Assembly: GCF_003576645.1 (NCBI RefSeq)
Contig: NC_044930.1
Span: 26,361,110 to 26,425,109, forward strand
Length of the DNA: 64,000 nt
Origin: Ipomoea triloba
Lineage: Eukaryota > Streptophyta > Magnoliopsida > Solanales > Convolvulaceae
Reading direction: 5' to 3'
This document shows positions 55,828-64,000 of the stretch, piece after piece (position 1 is the first letter of the stretch; every line of letters starts with the position of its first letter). A program made the translations under genes and the position numbers. The notes below the pieces were generated by a model that worked only from the letters and a program-made list of their open reading frames with translations, had not been told where the DNA came from and ran no database searches.

Positions 55828-56010
55828 TTAGGCCTCCCTCCCCTCCCTCTTCAGTCCACAAAGTCTTAGTTGCTTGAGTTTCCAGCAGCCGCTGACTGCC
55901 CTACCTGAGCTGTGATTGTCCCATCGTTCATTGCCAGAATGCTGCTGAGAGGTGCTAGTCAGCACCCAGGTCTGATTCGGAGTAGCGGGGTTAGAAAAAG
56001 CTGTAGCCAT
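55828..56010 (-). other. Orphan first-exon-like coding segment
   Basis: The minus strand reads AAACCCTAGTTTTG then ATG at 56008-56010. That AAACCCTAG box just upstream of a start is typical of plant housekeeping-gene leaders. The frame encodes MATAFSNPATPNQTWVLTST and continues to a stop at 55828. A donor-like CTCAG|GTAGGG after 55905 would end a 106-base exon. The composition is more GC-rich than the surroundings. I do not recognise the protein, and no downstream exon was found to the left. It may be a gene fragment captured by a transposon or the 5' end of a broken gene. Confidence 0.35.
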
Positions 56011-56332
56011 CAAAACTAGGGTTTGCTTTTCGTTGAAGCTTCGAAAAGTTTTTAAAGAAAAAAATAATAATAATTTGAGATAGGCCTCCAAATTAGAGTT
56101 TCAAAACCAGCTCTATTAACGGATGATCGGCTGTCCCCTAAATTTCAAAAAGCCAAAGCCAAAACCTTAAATAATTATGTAGAAAAATCCAAAATCGAAT
56201 CAATCAAGAATAGTGATAGTCAAGAGTAAAAATAGAGTGAAACTAGGGTTTTTCTAAAGATTGGATTTCGTCGGATCACACGGAGAATCCGATTGGCACT
56301 TTGCTTGGATAATGCTCAGAGAGGCTGGACCT

Positions 56333-56412
56333 AGTAATTTGTTAGACATCTTTTATCCATAATGCATGCATAATTTGTTAGACATCTTTTATCCATAATG
56401 CATGCATAATTC
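56333..56412 (+). repeat. 40 bp direct duplication
   Basis: TAATTTGTTAGACATCTTTT and the following 20 bases (ATCCATAATGCATGCATAAT) occur twice in tandem without a change. Confidence 0.9.
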
Positions 56413-56639
56413 CATGGTGTGCGATCTGAGAGAGAGATTTTATGCTAAAATATTTTAAAATATTATATGTAATTTAGCACGTGGGGTGTACACATTTTGC
56501 ATAGCTCGACTCTAGACCTTTTTTATTATCGTCTTCAATAATTCAATAGCTCAGGTATAAGAGTCGGGCAATTCTTTAGCTTTTTTTTTTTTTCAAATGT
56601 GACATTTGTTTTGGTTTATTATATTTGTAAGTAAGAGAT

Positions 56640-56870
56640 GTTTAAAACATTAAAAAGTGTGAAGCTAAGAGATCATAGTAGTGCCAACATGCAAGAATGT
56701 ACAGAAGGTAATTTTTTTCATCTATATATACTATTGGTCTTATTAGTTATTAAAGGATATGATTTTGCTTCATACAAATAACTGATTTAATTTTGTAAAA
56801 TATTTTAATAGTTCTCATACATTCTAGCATGTTTTAAGTTTTTTTATTAGTTCTCGTAATGGCTTAGAAG
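56640..56870 (-). repeat. Inverted single copy of the 178 bp repeat
   Basis: The minus strand reads AATCATATCCTTTAATAACTAATAAGACCAATAG and TTTTAAAACATGC-type text, as in 14765-15200. Confidence 0.7.
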
Positions 56871-57547
56871 TTAGAATATTCCTTTTTCTAAAAGTCCTAA
56901 AATATTTTAAGTTTTTTTTGGACAGTAAGTGTTTTAATTTGAATGAACGGAGGTGTATAATTCAGTTTAGTTTTTAAAAAAATAAATACTTTATACGTCA
57001 ATTTATACAATAACCGATGTATAAAGTATTTATTTAAAAATAAATAAATTATACACATATAACTTCGGTTCGAACAAACACTGAAAAGTACACTGAAGAT
57101 AATCAAGAGCATTGTAAAGTAGCCCGGAAGGAGAATCGCATTAAGGAGTCGGAGCAAGAAAGTTTCAGAAAATCTGGCAGCTTACGTGCAACACCATGCT
57201 TGTGCTGGGGCCGTCACCATACACAAACCATCTTACGGGCATGAGTAAGCCCGTCTCCATTCTTGGGCGGTCACACGCCCCTACTGTTGCCCGTGTGGTT
57301 GCCCTTATTACGAAATTAAGTGTTGATTTTGGATCTTTTTGAAGGGTAGACCGAGACAACAAAGAACACATTTTCCTTCCTTTTTCAAAAACATTTTTCG
57401 CTTAGATTAGATAGTTTACGTCCATGGAAAATCAATAGAGAAGATTTTAGCTTTTCATTTGAGCATGCAATTGTCTATTAGGTGAAAGTAGTCTGCTTAG
57501 GGGTTGGATTAGGGGCTATTTTTTTTGGGGGGCTATTTACTTCTTTT

Positions 57548-57655
57548 TTTTTAGTACTAATGCCTCCACTGAGACACACTCCCATCATCTATATGAGAGT
57601 GTTAAACGGGACACCAGGTGCCACTAGACCACAAGGTCTTTGGCAGGCGCTATTT
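57548..57655 (-). mobile_element. SINE family C copy
   Basis: The minus strand reads GCCAAAGACCTTGTGGTCTAGTGGCACC, matching the head of the family-C copy at 20700. Confidence 0.6.
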
Positions 57656-57904
57656 ACTTTTCTAAATGCTTATTATGCGATTATTGCATAAAAGGAAGAA
57701 TTCCGCGAAGGAATCTTGTGTTTGTGTCTTGTAGATATTTTTGTGCGCAATAAGGGTTGACTTGTTTTTGGAGAGTTTTTCAACTGCAATAAGAGTTGGG
57801 AAATAAACTCAAGTCCCCTCCTTCACAACTCAATTTTATCTTCGGAATTTGGGGAAATTGAGAATTTTATAAATGCCTATGTGCTTTAAGAGTAGTTTAG
57901 AGTT

Positions 57905-57909
57905 GATAC
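57905..57909. repeat. 5 bp TSD (left) of Ale-type Copia
   Basis: GATAC, repeated at 62485-62489 on the far side of the element. Confidence 0.9.
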
Positions 57910-58062
57910 TATGGATGTATGAACTCACACTGTACCATTAAACAAGCATGAATATAAATACAGAAGGATACCCCAAAGTAAGGGATATCAGTACAACCGT
58001 AAATGCAGAAAATAAAGGCTAACCAAACAGACTAAGCGTATGTATAGATTTAATCTGTAACA
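57910..58062 (-). repeat. 3' LTR of Ale-type Copia
   Basis: 153 bp, identical at every base to 62332-62484. In element orientation it runs TGTTACAG...ATCCATA, so the termini are TG...TA rather than TG...CA. The last codons and stop of the polyprotein lie in its first 13 bases. Confidence 0.95.
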
Positions 58063-59390
58063 CGCCCCCGCAAGATGGCGGCACCATCAACGACGCCAAT
58101 CTTGGAACGAAAAGCCAGAAACGGACGACGAGAGAGAGGCTTCGTAAGTAAGTCCGCCACTTGATCAGACGAGCGAATATGTTGAACCCGCAAGGAACCA
58201 CCCTCAACACGCTCACGAACAAAGAAGTAGTCAAGGGCAACATGTTTCATTCGAGAATGAAACACCGGATGTTTACAAACATAAACAGCACTCATATTGT
58301 CAGCAAACAAAGTAGGTGGCTGAAGCAAGCGAACACCGAGCTCACGAAGAAGACTTTCAATCCAAATACCCTCAGCCGCGGCATTAGCAACAGCACGAAA
58401 TTCAGCCTCAGTAGAGGAACGAGAAACAGACCGCTGACGAGCGGATTTCCAGGACACCACATTTGCCCCCAAGAAAACAACATACGCAGTAGTGGAACGC
58501 CCACTACTGTCAAGGCCACCCCAGTCAGAGTCGGAGTAAATAGACAGACTCAACGGCACACCACGCCTAAGGAACAACCCAAAATGCAAGGTTCCCTTCA
58601 AATACCGAAAAATCCTCTTTACCGCCTGCCAATGGTGAATAGCAGGAGAATGCATGAATTGAGATAGGCGATTAACGGCAAACGCAATGTCCGGTCGAGT
58701 GAAACCCAAATACTGTAGGACACCAACCGCTCTACGATACAGACCACCATCAACCGTGGAGTCATTAGCAACCAGACCACTAGCAGCAGGTTCCATAGGG
58801 GTAGCTACGTCCTTCGCCCCCGTCATCTGAAACTGCTCAAGAACATCAACAATATATTGAGACTGACTTAGAAAAAAACCACTGGGCGTAGAAATGACCT
58901 GCACTCCTAAGAAATGATGTAAGGCACCCATATCTTTCAAAGCAAACCTATCAGAAAGCTTGCGAATAAATCCACCAAGAAAAGCATTGTCATTACCCGT
59001 GATGACAATGTCATCAACATAGACTAGAAAGAACATAACAACATGACCCTCACGGTAAACAAATAATGACGTGTCAGCCACAGACCGAACACAACCACAC
59101 TCCAATAGAAAAGCTGACAACGCCAAGTACCAAGCCCGAGGCGCTTGTTTGAGACCATATATAGCCTTCTTAAGACGACACACGTGACCAGGAAAGCGAG
59201 AATCAATAAAGCCCGCAGGCTGCTCCATATAAACCTGTTCAGACAACAAACCATTCAGAAAGGCATTATTTATGTCTAATTGACGAACAGACCAACCACT
59301 GGATAACGCAATAGTCAATACAATACGAACAGTAACCGGCTTAACAACCGGACTAAAGGTCTCAAAATAATCACGCCCTTCTTTTTGCAA
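58050..59390 (-). CDS. Ale-type Copia pol, second part (RT and RNase H)
   Basis: 446 residues in the frame offset from the upstream part. It starts within the RT fingers (EGRDYFETFSPVVKPVTVR) and has YGLKQAPRAWY, the catalytic YVDDIVITGND, and RNase H with YSDSDWGGLD and SSTEAEFRAVA. The end ADLLTKPLSRR is the usual Copia C-terminus. It is not a separate gene: it continues the polyprotein at 59371-62238, disconnected by one base in a run of seven T (59389-59395). The stop codon TAA is at 58050-58052, inside the LTR. Confidence 0.93.
   Translation of the reverse strand: MQKEGRDYFETFSPVVKPVTVRIVLTIALSSGWSVRQLDINNAFLNGLLSEQVYMEQPAGFIDSRFPGHVCRLKKAIYGLKQAPRAWYLALSAFLLECGCVRSVADTSLFVYREGHVVMFFLVYVDDIVITGNDNAFLGGFIRKLSDRFALKDMGALHHFLGVQVISTPSGFFLSQSQYIVDVLEQFQMTGAKDVATPMEPAASGLVANDSTVDGGLYRRAVGVLQYLGFTRPDIAFAVNRLSQFMHSPAIHHWQAVKRIFRYLKGTLHFGLFLRRGVPLSLSIYSDSDWGGLDSSGRSTTAYVVFLGANVVSWKSARQRSVSRSSTEAEFRAVANAAAEGIWIESLLRELGVRLLQPPTLFADNMSAVYVCKHPVFHSRMKHVALDYFFVRERVEGGSLRVQHIRSSDQVADLLTKPLSRRPFLAFRSKIGVVDGAAILRGRVTD
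58063..58074 (-). other. Polypurine tract of Ale-type Copia
   Basis: GCGGGGGCG directly precedes the 3' LTR on the minus strand. It is part of the coding sequence for the final residues. Confidence 0.7.
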
Positions 59391-62238
59391 AAAAACCTTT
59401 GGCTACCAAACGTGCCTTGAATCGCTCTACCGAGCCATCAACTCGCCTTTTAACCCGGAATATCCATTTGCAGTGAATCGGACGATGACTAGCACGCGGT
59501 ACCAACTCCCACGTCCCCAATCGAACTAAAGCATCAAATTCATCACACATAGCCTGCCTCCACCTGTCATCACGCATAGCCTGGGTAACCGTACGAGGCT
59601 CAAGAGCGAGTGGCATGGGATGGACAGTAGTTATATTCACAAATTGGTCACCATAGTACCGGGAATTCGGTTTTCGTATCCGTGCTGGTCGGCCAGAAGC
59701 AGCCGGTAAATCAGGGGCAGTGGTTGGGGATACTGAAGAAATGAGAACAGATGCAGCTGGCTGTTCAGCTAAACTGGACTCCGACACAGTGGGGCTAGAG
59801 GTGGTTCGGGAGAGATTAGGAGCGGGAGAGGAAGAGGGAGTATGATCAGATTCAGGAACTACAGGAACAGACCTAGAAGAATTAGAGATATCATCCGAAC
59901 CAGATGGTGAAACAACCGGTACAGACGGAGTAAGGACAGGCAAAACTGGAGGCAATGAGGGGGGAACGGAAGTTGAGGCTGAAGTAGTAGACACCGACCC
60001 CTTAGACAGCCCCGACTCAAGAAAAGGAAAAACCCCATCCACAAATCGAACGTGTCGGGACAAATAGATACGACCGGATTGTGGGTCCAAACACTTGTAA
60101 GCCGACTGACTCAAAGAATACCCCAAAAATACACAAGGAATTGATTTTGGGTGGAGTTTAGTAGACACATAAGGTTTTAGCCACGGAAAACACAAGCACC
60201 CAAAAGGACGGATTTTAGACAAATTAGGATCGCGACCAAACAATTTTTGAAATGGCGACAAATTATCAAGTATAGGCGTAGGCATGCGGTTAATAAGATA
60301 AACGGCCGTTTGAAAGGCAAATACCCAGTAGGATAGGTGCAACCCAGCAAAGTGAAGAAGGGACAAACCTGTCTCTACAATATGTCGATGACGCCTCTCA
60401 ACTGGACCATTGTGTTCAGGGGTGTGAGGAGGTGACGTAAAATGAGAAACACCACAAGAGTTAAACACCGTGATTAACTTTTTATATTCGCCCCCATTAT
60501 CGGAAAAAACTGATATTATAGAGTGCCCAAAATATTTTTCGACCAGACGTTTGAACTGAGGAAATATAACAGAAACATCAGACTTATATTTTAACGGATA
60601 CAGCCAAATGTATTTTGTGTAGTGATCAACAAAGGAGACATAGTATTTATACCCATCAACCGAAATATTCGAGGAACCCCAAACATCAGTGTAAATAAGC
60701 TCAAGTGGTTTACTACTAGACATGGTATTAAAGGAAAAACTCAATTTATGACTTTTATTTATATGACAGGAGTTACAAGAGAGATTCATTACAGAACGGG
60801 AGTCATATGGAATTTTATTACGACGAAGAATAGACACTAAGGTCTTACTAGAAGGATGACCCAGCTTGTGATGCCATCCGGACGCAGAGTTTACGGTGGT
60901 AACATGAACTTGAGGTTGGCCAGGACCTGGGATGTAGTAGATATCATGCAAAGTTCCCCCTCGCATTAGATGTGCCCCCGTTCGACGATCCTTAACAATA
61001 AAGAAGTTGTCAAAAAACTCAACAGAGACAGGATTTGTTTGACACAACTTAGACACAGAAATTAAGTTTTTGCGAAGATGAGGAACGCAAAGCACATCAG
61101 ATAAAGAGAGTTGACAAGAATTGGTTGGAATGGATGTATCCCCAGTATGAGAGATTTTTAGAGACTTACCATCACCAAGTAAAATTTCGTCCGGGCCGGA
61201 GTACTCTGAAAATGTCTGCAACGCATTTGTATTTGAAACAGTATGGTGAGAGGCCCCAGTATCCATCACCCATGGAGCCTGGGTAGGTGTTGTCACACAG
61301 GTGGAATTTACTGTAGGTGAAGAACCAGGAACAGAAAATAATGGAGCTGAAGCGGTGACATTATTATCTGCCAAGAAACGACCAAGTTTGCGGCAAAACC
61401 GTGTGTCATGCCCGGGGATGTCACAATATCTGCAATATCGAGAGTTTCGGGTAATGCCATTTGAACCACCTCCAGATTGTCGACTGTCATTACGCCCACG
61501 ACGATTGCCAGAGAAGGAATACTGGCCGCGACCTGCTCCACTTGCCGAGCCAGATTGCCTTTTCTGCGTGTAGTTGGCAGTTGCAATGACAGCTTGTTGA
61601 GTAGCCTCATGATCCTTCAGAATTCTCTCGTAGTCGGTAAGAACATCCGACAATTGTTCGAAGGTGACTGGAGTCTCGCGAACTCGGAGAGCTGCCACGA
61701 TGGAATTGAACTCATCACCTAGTTGTGTAATGATGTGCACAACTAGATCTTCATCAGTTATGGGGTTCTGAGCAATTGCTAAATCATTAGCAATTGTATG
61801 CATATCCTGGAGATATTCAGCTATGGGTCGAGAACCTTTTGGGTTCTTAGCAAGCTTAGTTTTGAGTGATATAATGCGACTACGGGAAGATGCAGCGCAA
61901 GTTGCTGCCAGTTTCGTCCATGCGTCACGAGCCGACGGTGACGAGGAGATCAAAGGTTGAAGAGCATCGGAACAACTTCCAAGAAGAGCACTCAAAATAA
62001 TCTGGTCCTGTCTATACCATGTGAGATACGCAGCGCTAACAATGGTTTGAGCGGCATCAGAAAATCTTTCTGGAGACTGTGATGATCCATCAATGTATTT
62101 GGATAAGTCTAAGCCAATGAGGGTGGTCTCAATTTGTCTTTTCCATACTGGGAAGTTCGTAGGAGTTAATTTAATGGGAAAATGGGTTGTTGAATGTAGC
62201 TGAACAATCTGGGGGAGGGTTTGTGCATTGGCTGCCAT
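59371..62238 (-). CDS. Ale-type Copia polyprotein, first part (gag, protease, integrase, RT start)
   Basis: 955 residues. The gag region is about residues 1-260 (YLTWYRQDQIILSALLG). The zinc knuckle CRYCDIPGHDTRFC is at about 270, and the aspartic protease is at PWVMDTGASHH. The integrase has HHKLGHPSS and CNSCHINK, the zinc-binding HHCC, then YTDVWG, DNGGEYKKL and EHNGPVERRHR, the DDE core. A Ser/Pro-rich linker leads to RT (RFKARLVAKGF). The frame then ends early because of one extra T in the homopolymer at 59389-59395. Everything else looks intact. Confidence 0.93.
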   Translation of the reverse strand: MAANAQTLPQIVQLHSTTHFPIKLTPTNFPVWKRQIETTLIGLDLSKYIDGSSQSPERFSDAAQTIVSAAYLTWYRQDQIILSALLGSCSDALQPLISSSPSARDAWTKLAATCAASSRSRIISLKTKLAKNPKGSRPIAEYLQDMHTIANDLAIAQNPITDEDLVVHIITQLGDEFNSIVAALRVRETPVTFEQLSDVLTDYERILKDHEATQQAVIATANYTQKRQSGSASGAGRGQYSFSGNRRGRNDSRQSGGGSNGITRNSRYCRYCDIPGHDTRFCRKLGRFLADNNVTASAPLFSVPGSSPTVNSTCVTTPTQAPWVMDTGASHHTVSNTNALQTFSEYSGPDEILLGDGKSLKISHTGDTSIPTNSCQLSLSDVLCVPHLRKNLISVSKLCQTNPVSVEFFDNFFIVKDRRTGAHLMRGGTLHDIYYIPGPGQPQVHVTTVNSASGWHHKLGHPSSKTLVSILRRNKIPYDSRSVMNLSCNSCHINKSHKLSFSFNTMSSSKPLELIYTDVWGSSNISVDGYKYYVSFVDHYTKYIWLYPLKYKSDVSVIFPQFKRLVEKYFGHSIISVFSDNGGEYKKLITVFNSCGVSHFTSPPHTPEHNGPVERRHRHIVETGLSLLHFAGLHLSYWVFAFQTAVYLINRMPTPILDNLSPFQKLFGRDPNLSKIRPFGCLCFPWLKPYVSTKLHPKSIPCVFLGYSLSQSAYKCLDPQSGRIYLSRHVRFVDGVFPFLESGLSKGSVSTTSASTSVPPSLPPVLPVLTPSVPVVSPSGSDDISNSSRSVPVVPESDHTPSSSPAPNLSRTTSSPTVSESSLAEQPAASVLISSVSPTTAPDLPAASGRPARIRKPNSRYYGDQFVNITTVHPMPLALEPRTVTQAMRDDRWRQAMCDEFDALVRLGTWELVPRASHRPIHCKWIFRVKRRVDGSVERFKARLVAKGFFAKRRA

Positions 62239-62315
62239 CTCAAGAGAAAACGAAAAGAAGAAGAAAAAAAAACTCAGAAGGATTTTTAACGGACAGAGGA
62301 AAAAAATATTCCTAA

Positions 62316-62331
62316 CTGGCTCTGATTACCA
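62316..62331 (-). other. Primer-binding site of Ale-type Copia
   Basis: Directly inside the 5' LTR the minus strand reads TGGTAATCAGAGCCAG. It is the complement of the initiator tRNA-Met 3' end except for one extra A. Confidence 0.8.
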
Positions 62332-62484
62332 TATGGATGTATGAACTCACACTGTACCATTAAACAAGCATGAATATAAATACAGAAGGATACCCCAAAG
62401 TAAGGGATATCAGTACAACCGTAAATGCAGAAAATAAAGGCTAACCAAACAGACTAAGCGTATGTATAGATTTAATCTGTAACA
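62332..62484 (-). repeat. 5' LTR of Ale-type Copia
   Basis: Identical to 57910-58062. Followed on the right by the second GATAC (62485-62489). Confidence 0.95.
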
Positions 62485-62489
62485 GATAC

Positions 62490-63255
62490 ATCATGAAAAT
62501 GAAGCACTCCAATTCTTACTATAATCCTTTATTAAAAGATCATGGATTCTTGTGTGCATTCTAGTAAACCTTTGATTGGGAATCTTCCCCAATTCCTTCA
62601 AATTGTTATAGTGTTTAGAAGGTAGTAGCCTCTAGTTTCCCCCCCCCCTCCCCCACCCCCCCCCTCTTTCTTAGTTAATCTCTCCCTGTTTTTTATCAAT
62701 GGGATAATTGTCCCTTTTCTTAATATGTTTTGCTTAGATTCTTATGGGTTCAATATCTGTGTGTTTAGCGACTAAACGATTTCACAATTACGCGTCATAT
62801 TCTCAATCACCAATGGAATGACAATCTTCACCCCAATTTCTTATCGTTCATTTACTAAATCAACTTTTTGGTATTGTTGTCGGGGATTAATTTATTTGGT
62901 TGTATTGTGTGATTATCTTTCTTTCTAGCATTATAGATAGTGGACCTTAAAGGAGATCAAGTTGTTATTTTCTTTTTGTTCTATTGTGTTGATATTAAAG
63001 AGCTTACAAGTCATCTTTATTGCGTTGATTTGATAGGAGTCTAGATCCTTAGAGGTAACATAGAGATGGGAGATACTAACAATGAGAAAAATGGTGAAGG
63101 TCAAGCAAATATCTCTCAAACTCCCAATGCCAGTCATTACGTTAGAAGAAGAATGGGTTCCCTCACACGCTCAATTTCCACTCTTTCCCAACATGAACTA
63201 AGGGGACATTTCTCAAGGATTTGGAAAACCCCAACACCAAGGGCAAGGGGCTAGT
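62490..63255 (+). pseudogene. Athila-like Ty3/gypsy remnant: LTR end, primer site relic, gag start
   Basis: After the Copia element an LTR-like tail continues. At about 62870 TTTGGTATTGTTGTCGGGGA resembles a decayed tRNA-Asp primer site (TGGCGCCGTTGCCGGGGA in intact elements). At 63066 an open frame starts MGDTNNEKNGEGQANISQTP, has VRRRMGSLTRSIS, and ends after 62 residues. It looks like a truncated Athila gag N-terminus. Poly-C runs occur at 62640-62665. Confidence 0.5.
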
Positions 63256-63459
63256 ATGCAAGACTAGTACATATTTGACAAAAAAGATAGACTATTGACA
63301 TCTGCTGTTTGAAAAATAAATGCTAAAATACGCGCGGTAACATTCTTGTATTTTTTTTTAAAATCACATATAACATCTCTTGTATCAAGTGAACATATGC
63401 AAAAAGTGAGTTTTGAAAAAGATGGGCACTTTTGTTCTAAATTCTAATGAAGACATGGA

Positions 63460-63985
63460 AAATAATATAGTATATAACAAAGTATAAAAATATATTATAA
63501 TAATATGTAAAGTACAAAAATAAAAACAAATTAAAAATAAAGCCAAAGTCGATCGATTTCTTCAATGAATAGCAAATATGGCGAGCGGCAGATCAGACTG
63601 AGTCTAGCATGGCATCTGGTCCATATGGAAGGTCCATTCTCTTACACCCTGGAAATTAGAAACTTTGTTGTTGTCAATATAATAAAATGTCAACTAAGAA
63701 ATTAAAGTCATATTAGAAATTGGCAAAGTTTGATAGTTTCGTTCTGCACCATGCATTAATCATGCATGATTTCATGCTTTGCTTATTCATTATGTAAGCT
63801 AATGTTAATTACTAGAATTTCAATATTACGTTGACATTTTAATTTTGGATCATACGGAAACCCCGCAGCTACGTACACAAGGGTATGTATTGGATAATTA
63901 ATTAAAAGGTATAACGTTAATGCATGTAAATTTGTGAGTATATATAATGTACATTATTCAAAATAGCAATAATATTTTTAAGAGT
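63460..63985 (+). repeat. Dispersed repeat unit R, copy 3
   Basis: Close match to 47494-48030, in the same orientation. It keeps GTCCATATGGAAGGTCCATT and the CATGCATTAATCATGCATGA core. It carries no conserved open frame and may continue past the window. Confidence 0.8.
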
Positions 63986-64000
63986 CGTTGATAGATAAAC

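Larger units (their letters stand above)
57128..57909 (+). repeat. Left part of a decayed Athila-like LTR, split by the Copia insertion
   Basis: The stretch has the CGTGTGGTTGCCC and GGGCGGTCACACGCCCC phrases common to Athila-type LTRs, then continues into TAGAGTTGATAC. The same LTR resumes after the Copia element at 62485. A SINE C fragment is inside (57548-57655). The LTR start is not defined. Confidence 0.35.
57910..62484 (-). mobile_element. Complete young Copia LTR retrotransposon, Ale/Retrofit type
   Basis: The 4575 bp element has identical 153 bp LTRs, TSD GATAC, a tRNA-Met-type primer site and a short polypurine tract. Gag, protease, integrase, RT and RNase H are in the Copia order. 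The very short LTRs, lack of a separate gag frame and compact size fit the Ale/Retrofit lineage. Identical LTRs imply recent insertion. It sits in an older Athila-like element. Confidence 0.93.

Noticed and set aside
58161..58667. 168-codon open frame on the plus strand
   Set aside because: It is antisense to the RNase H part of the Copia polyprotein, which is clearly coding on the other strand.

Overview
This is plant nuclear DNA, most likely from a eudicot. The evidence is AT-rich intergenic DNA, spliced genes with GT-AG introns, plant F-box and lipid-transfer protein families, a plant tRNA-Gln, Copia and Sirevirus-type retrotransposons, tRNA-derived SINEs and many foldback MITEs. An asterid such as Convolvulaceae is possible, but the sequence alone does not settle it. 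The gene content looks ordinary. The repeat content is dense, and its layering can be read in order from target-site duplications (TSDs).

Positions 1-13.2 kb hold three related F-box genes on the minus strand: a frameshifted one running off the left edge, a two-exon copy, and an intronless copy. Between the first two lies a roughly 4 kb nest of foldback elements, one inside another, each with its own 9-10 bp TSD. The flanks of the F-box genes are copies of DNA that also flanks a lipid-transfer protein (LTP) gene at 19.5 kb, and two LTP tail relics remain at 9.9 and 10.5 kb. From 13.2 to 32.7 kb there are three intact single-exon type-1 LTP genes on the minus strand (19.5, 22.3 and 32.3 kb), separated by minisatellites, SINEs, MITEs and the rearranged 3' half of a Sirevirus-like retrotransposon (25.7-31.3 kb).

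Positions 33.8-42.5 kb hold a tRNA-Gln(UUG) gene and a tandem pair of four-exon FAD-dependent monooxygenase genes. The pair has identical exon lengths, but different transposons have entered their introns. From 42.5 to 48.7 kb the DNA is decayed LTR-retrotransposon, CACTA and foldback sequence plus a dispersed 0.5 kb repeat unit. A two-exon gene for a secreted EG45-like (natriuretic-peptide/expansin-like) protein lies at 48.7-49.4 kb. From 49.4 to 64 kb the DNA is nearly all repeats, plus one orphan first-exon-like segment at 56.0 kb.

At 57.9-62.5 kb a very young, structurally complete Copia element of the Ale/Retrofit type sits inside an older Ty3/gypsy Athila-like remnant. Its two 153 bp LTRs are identical, it has a 5 bp TSD, and its only visible break is one extra base in a homopolymer. 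No operon-like or defence-like system was found. The most notable structures are the nested foldback stack, the F-box/LTP block shuffling, and the young Copia element with TG...TA termini whose stop codon lies inside its own LTR.
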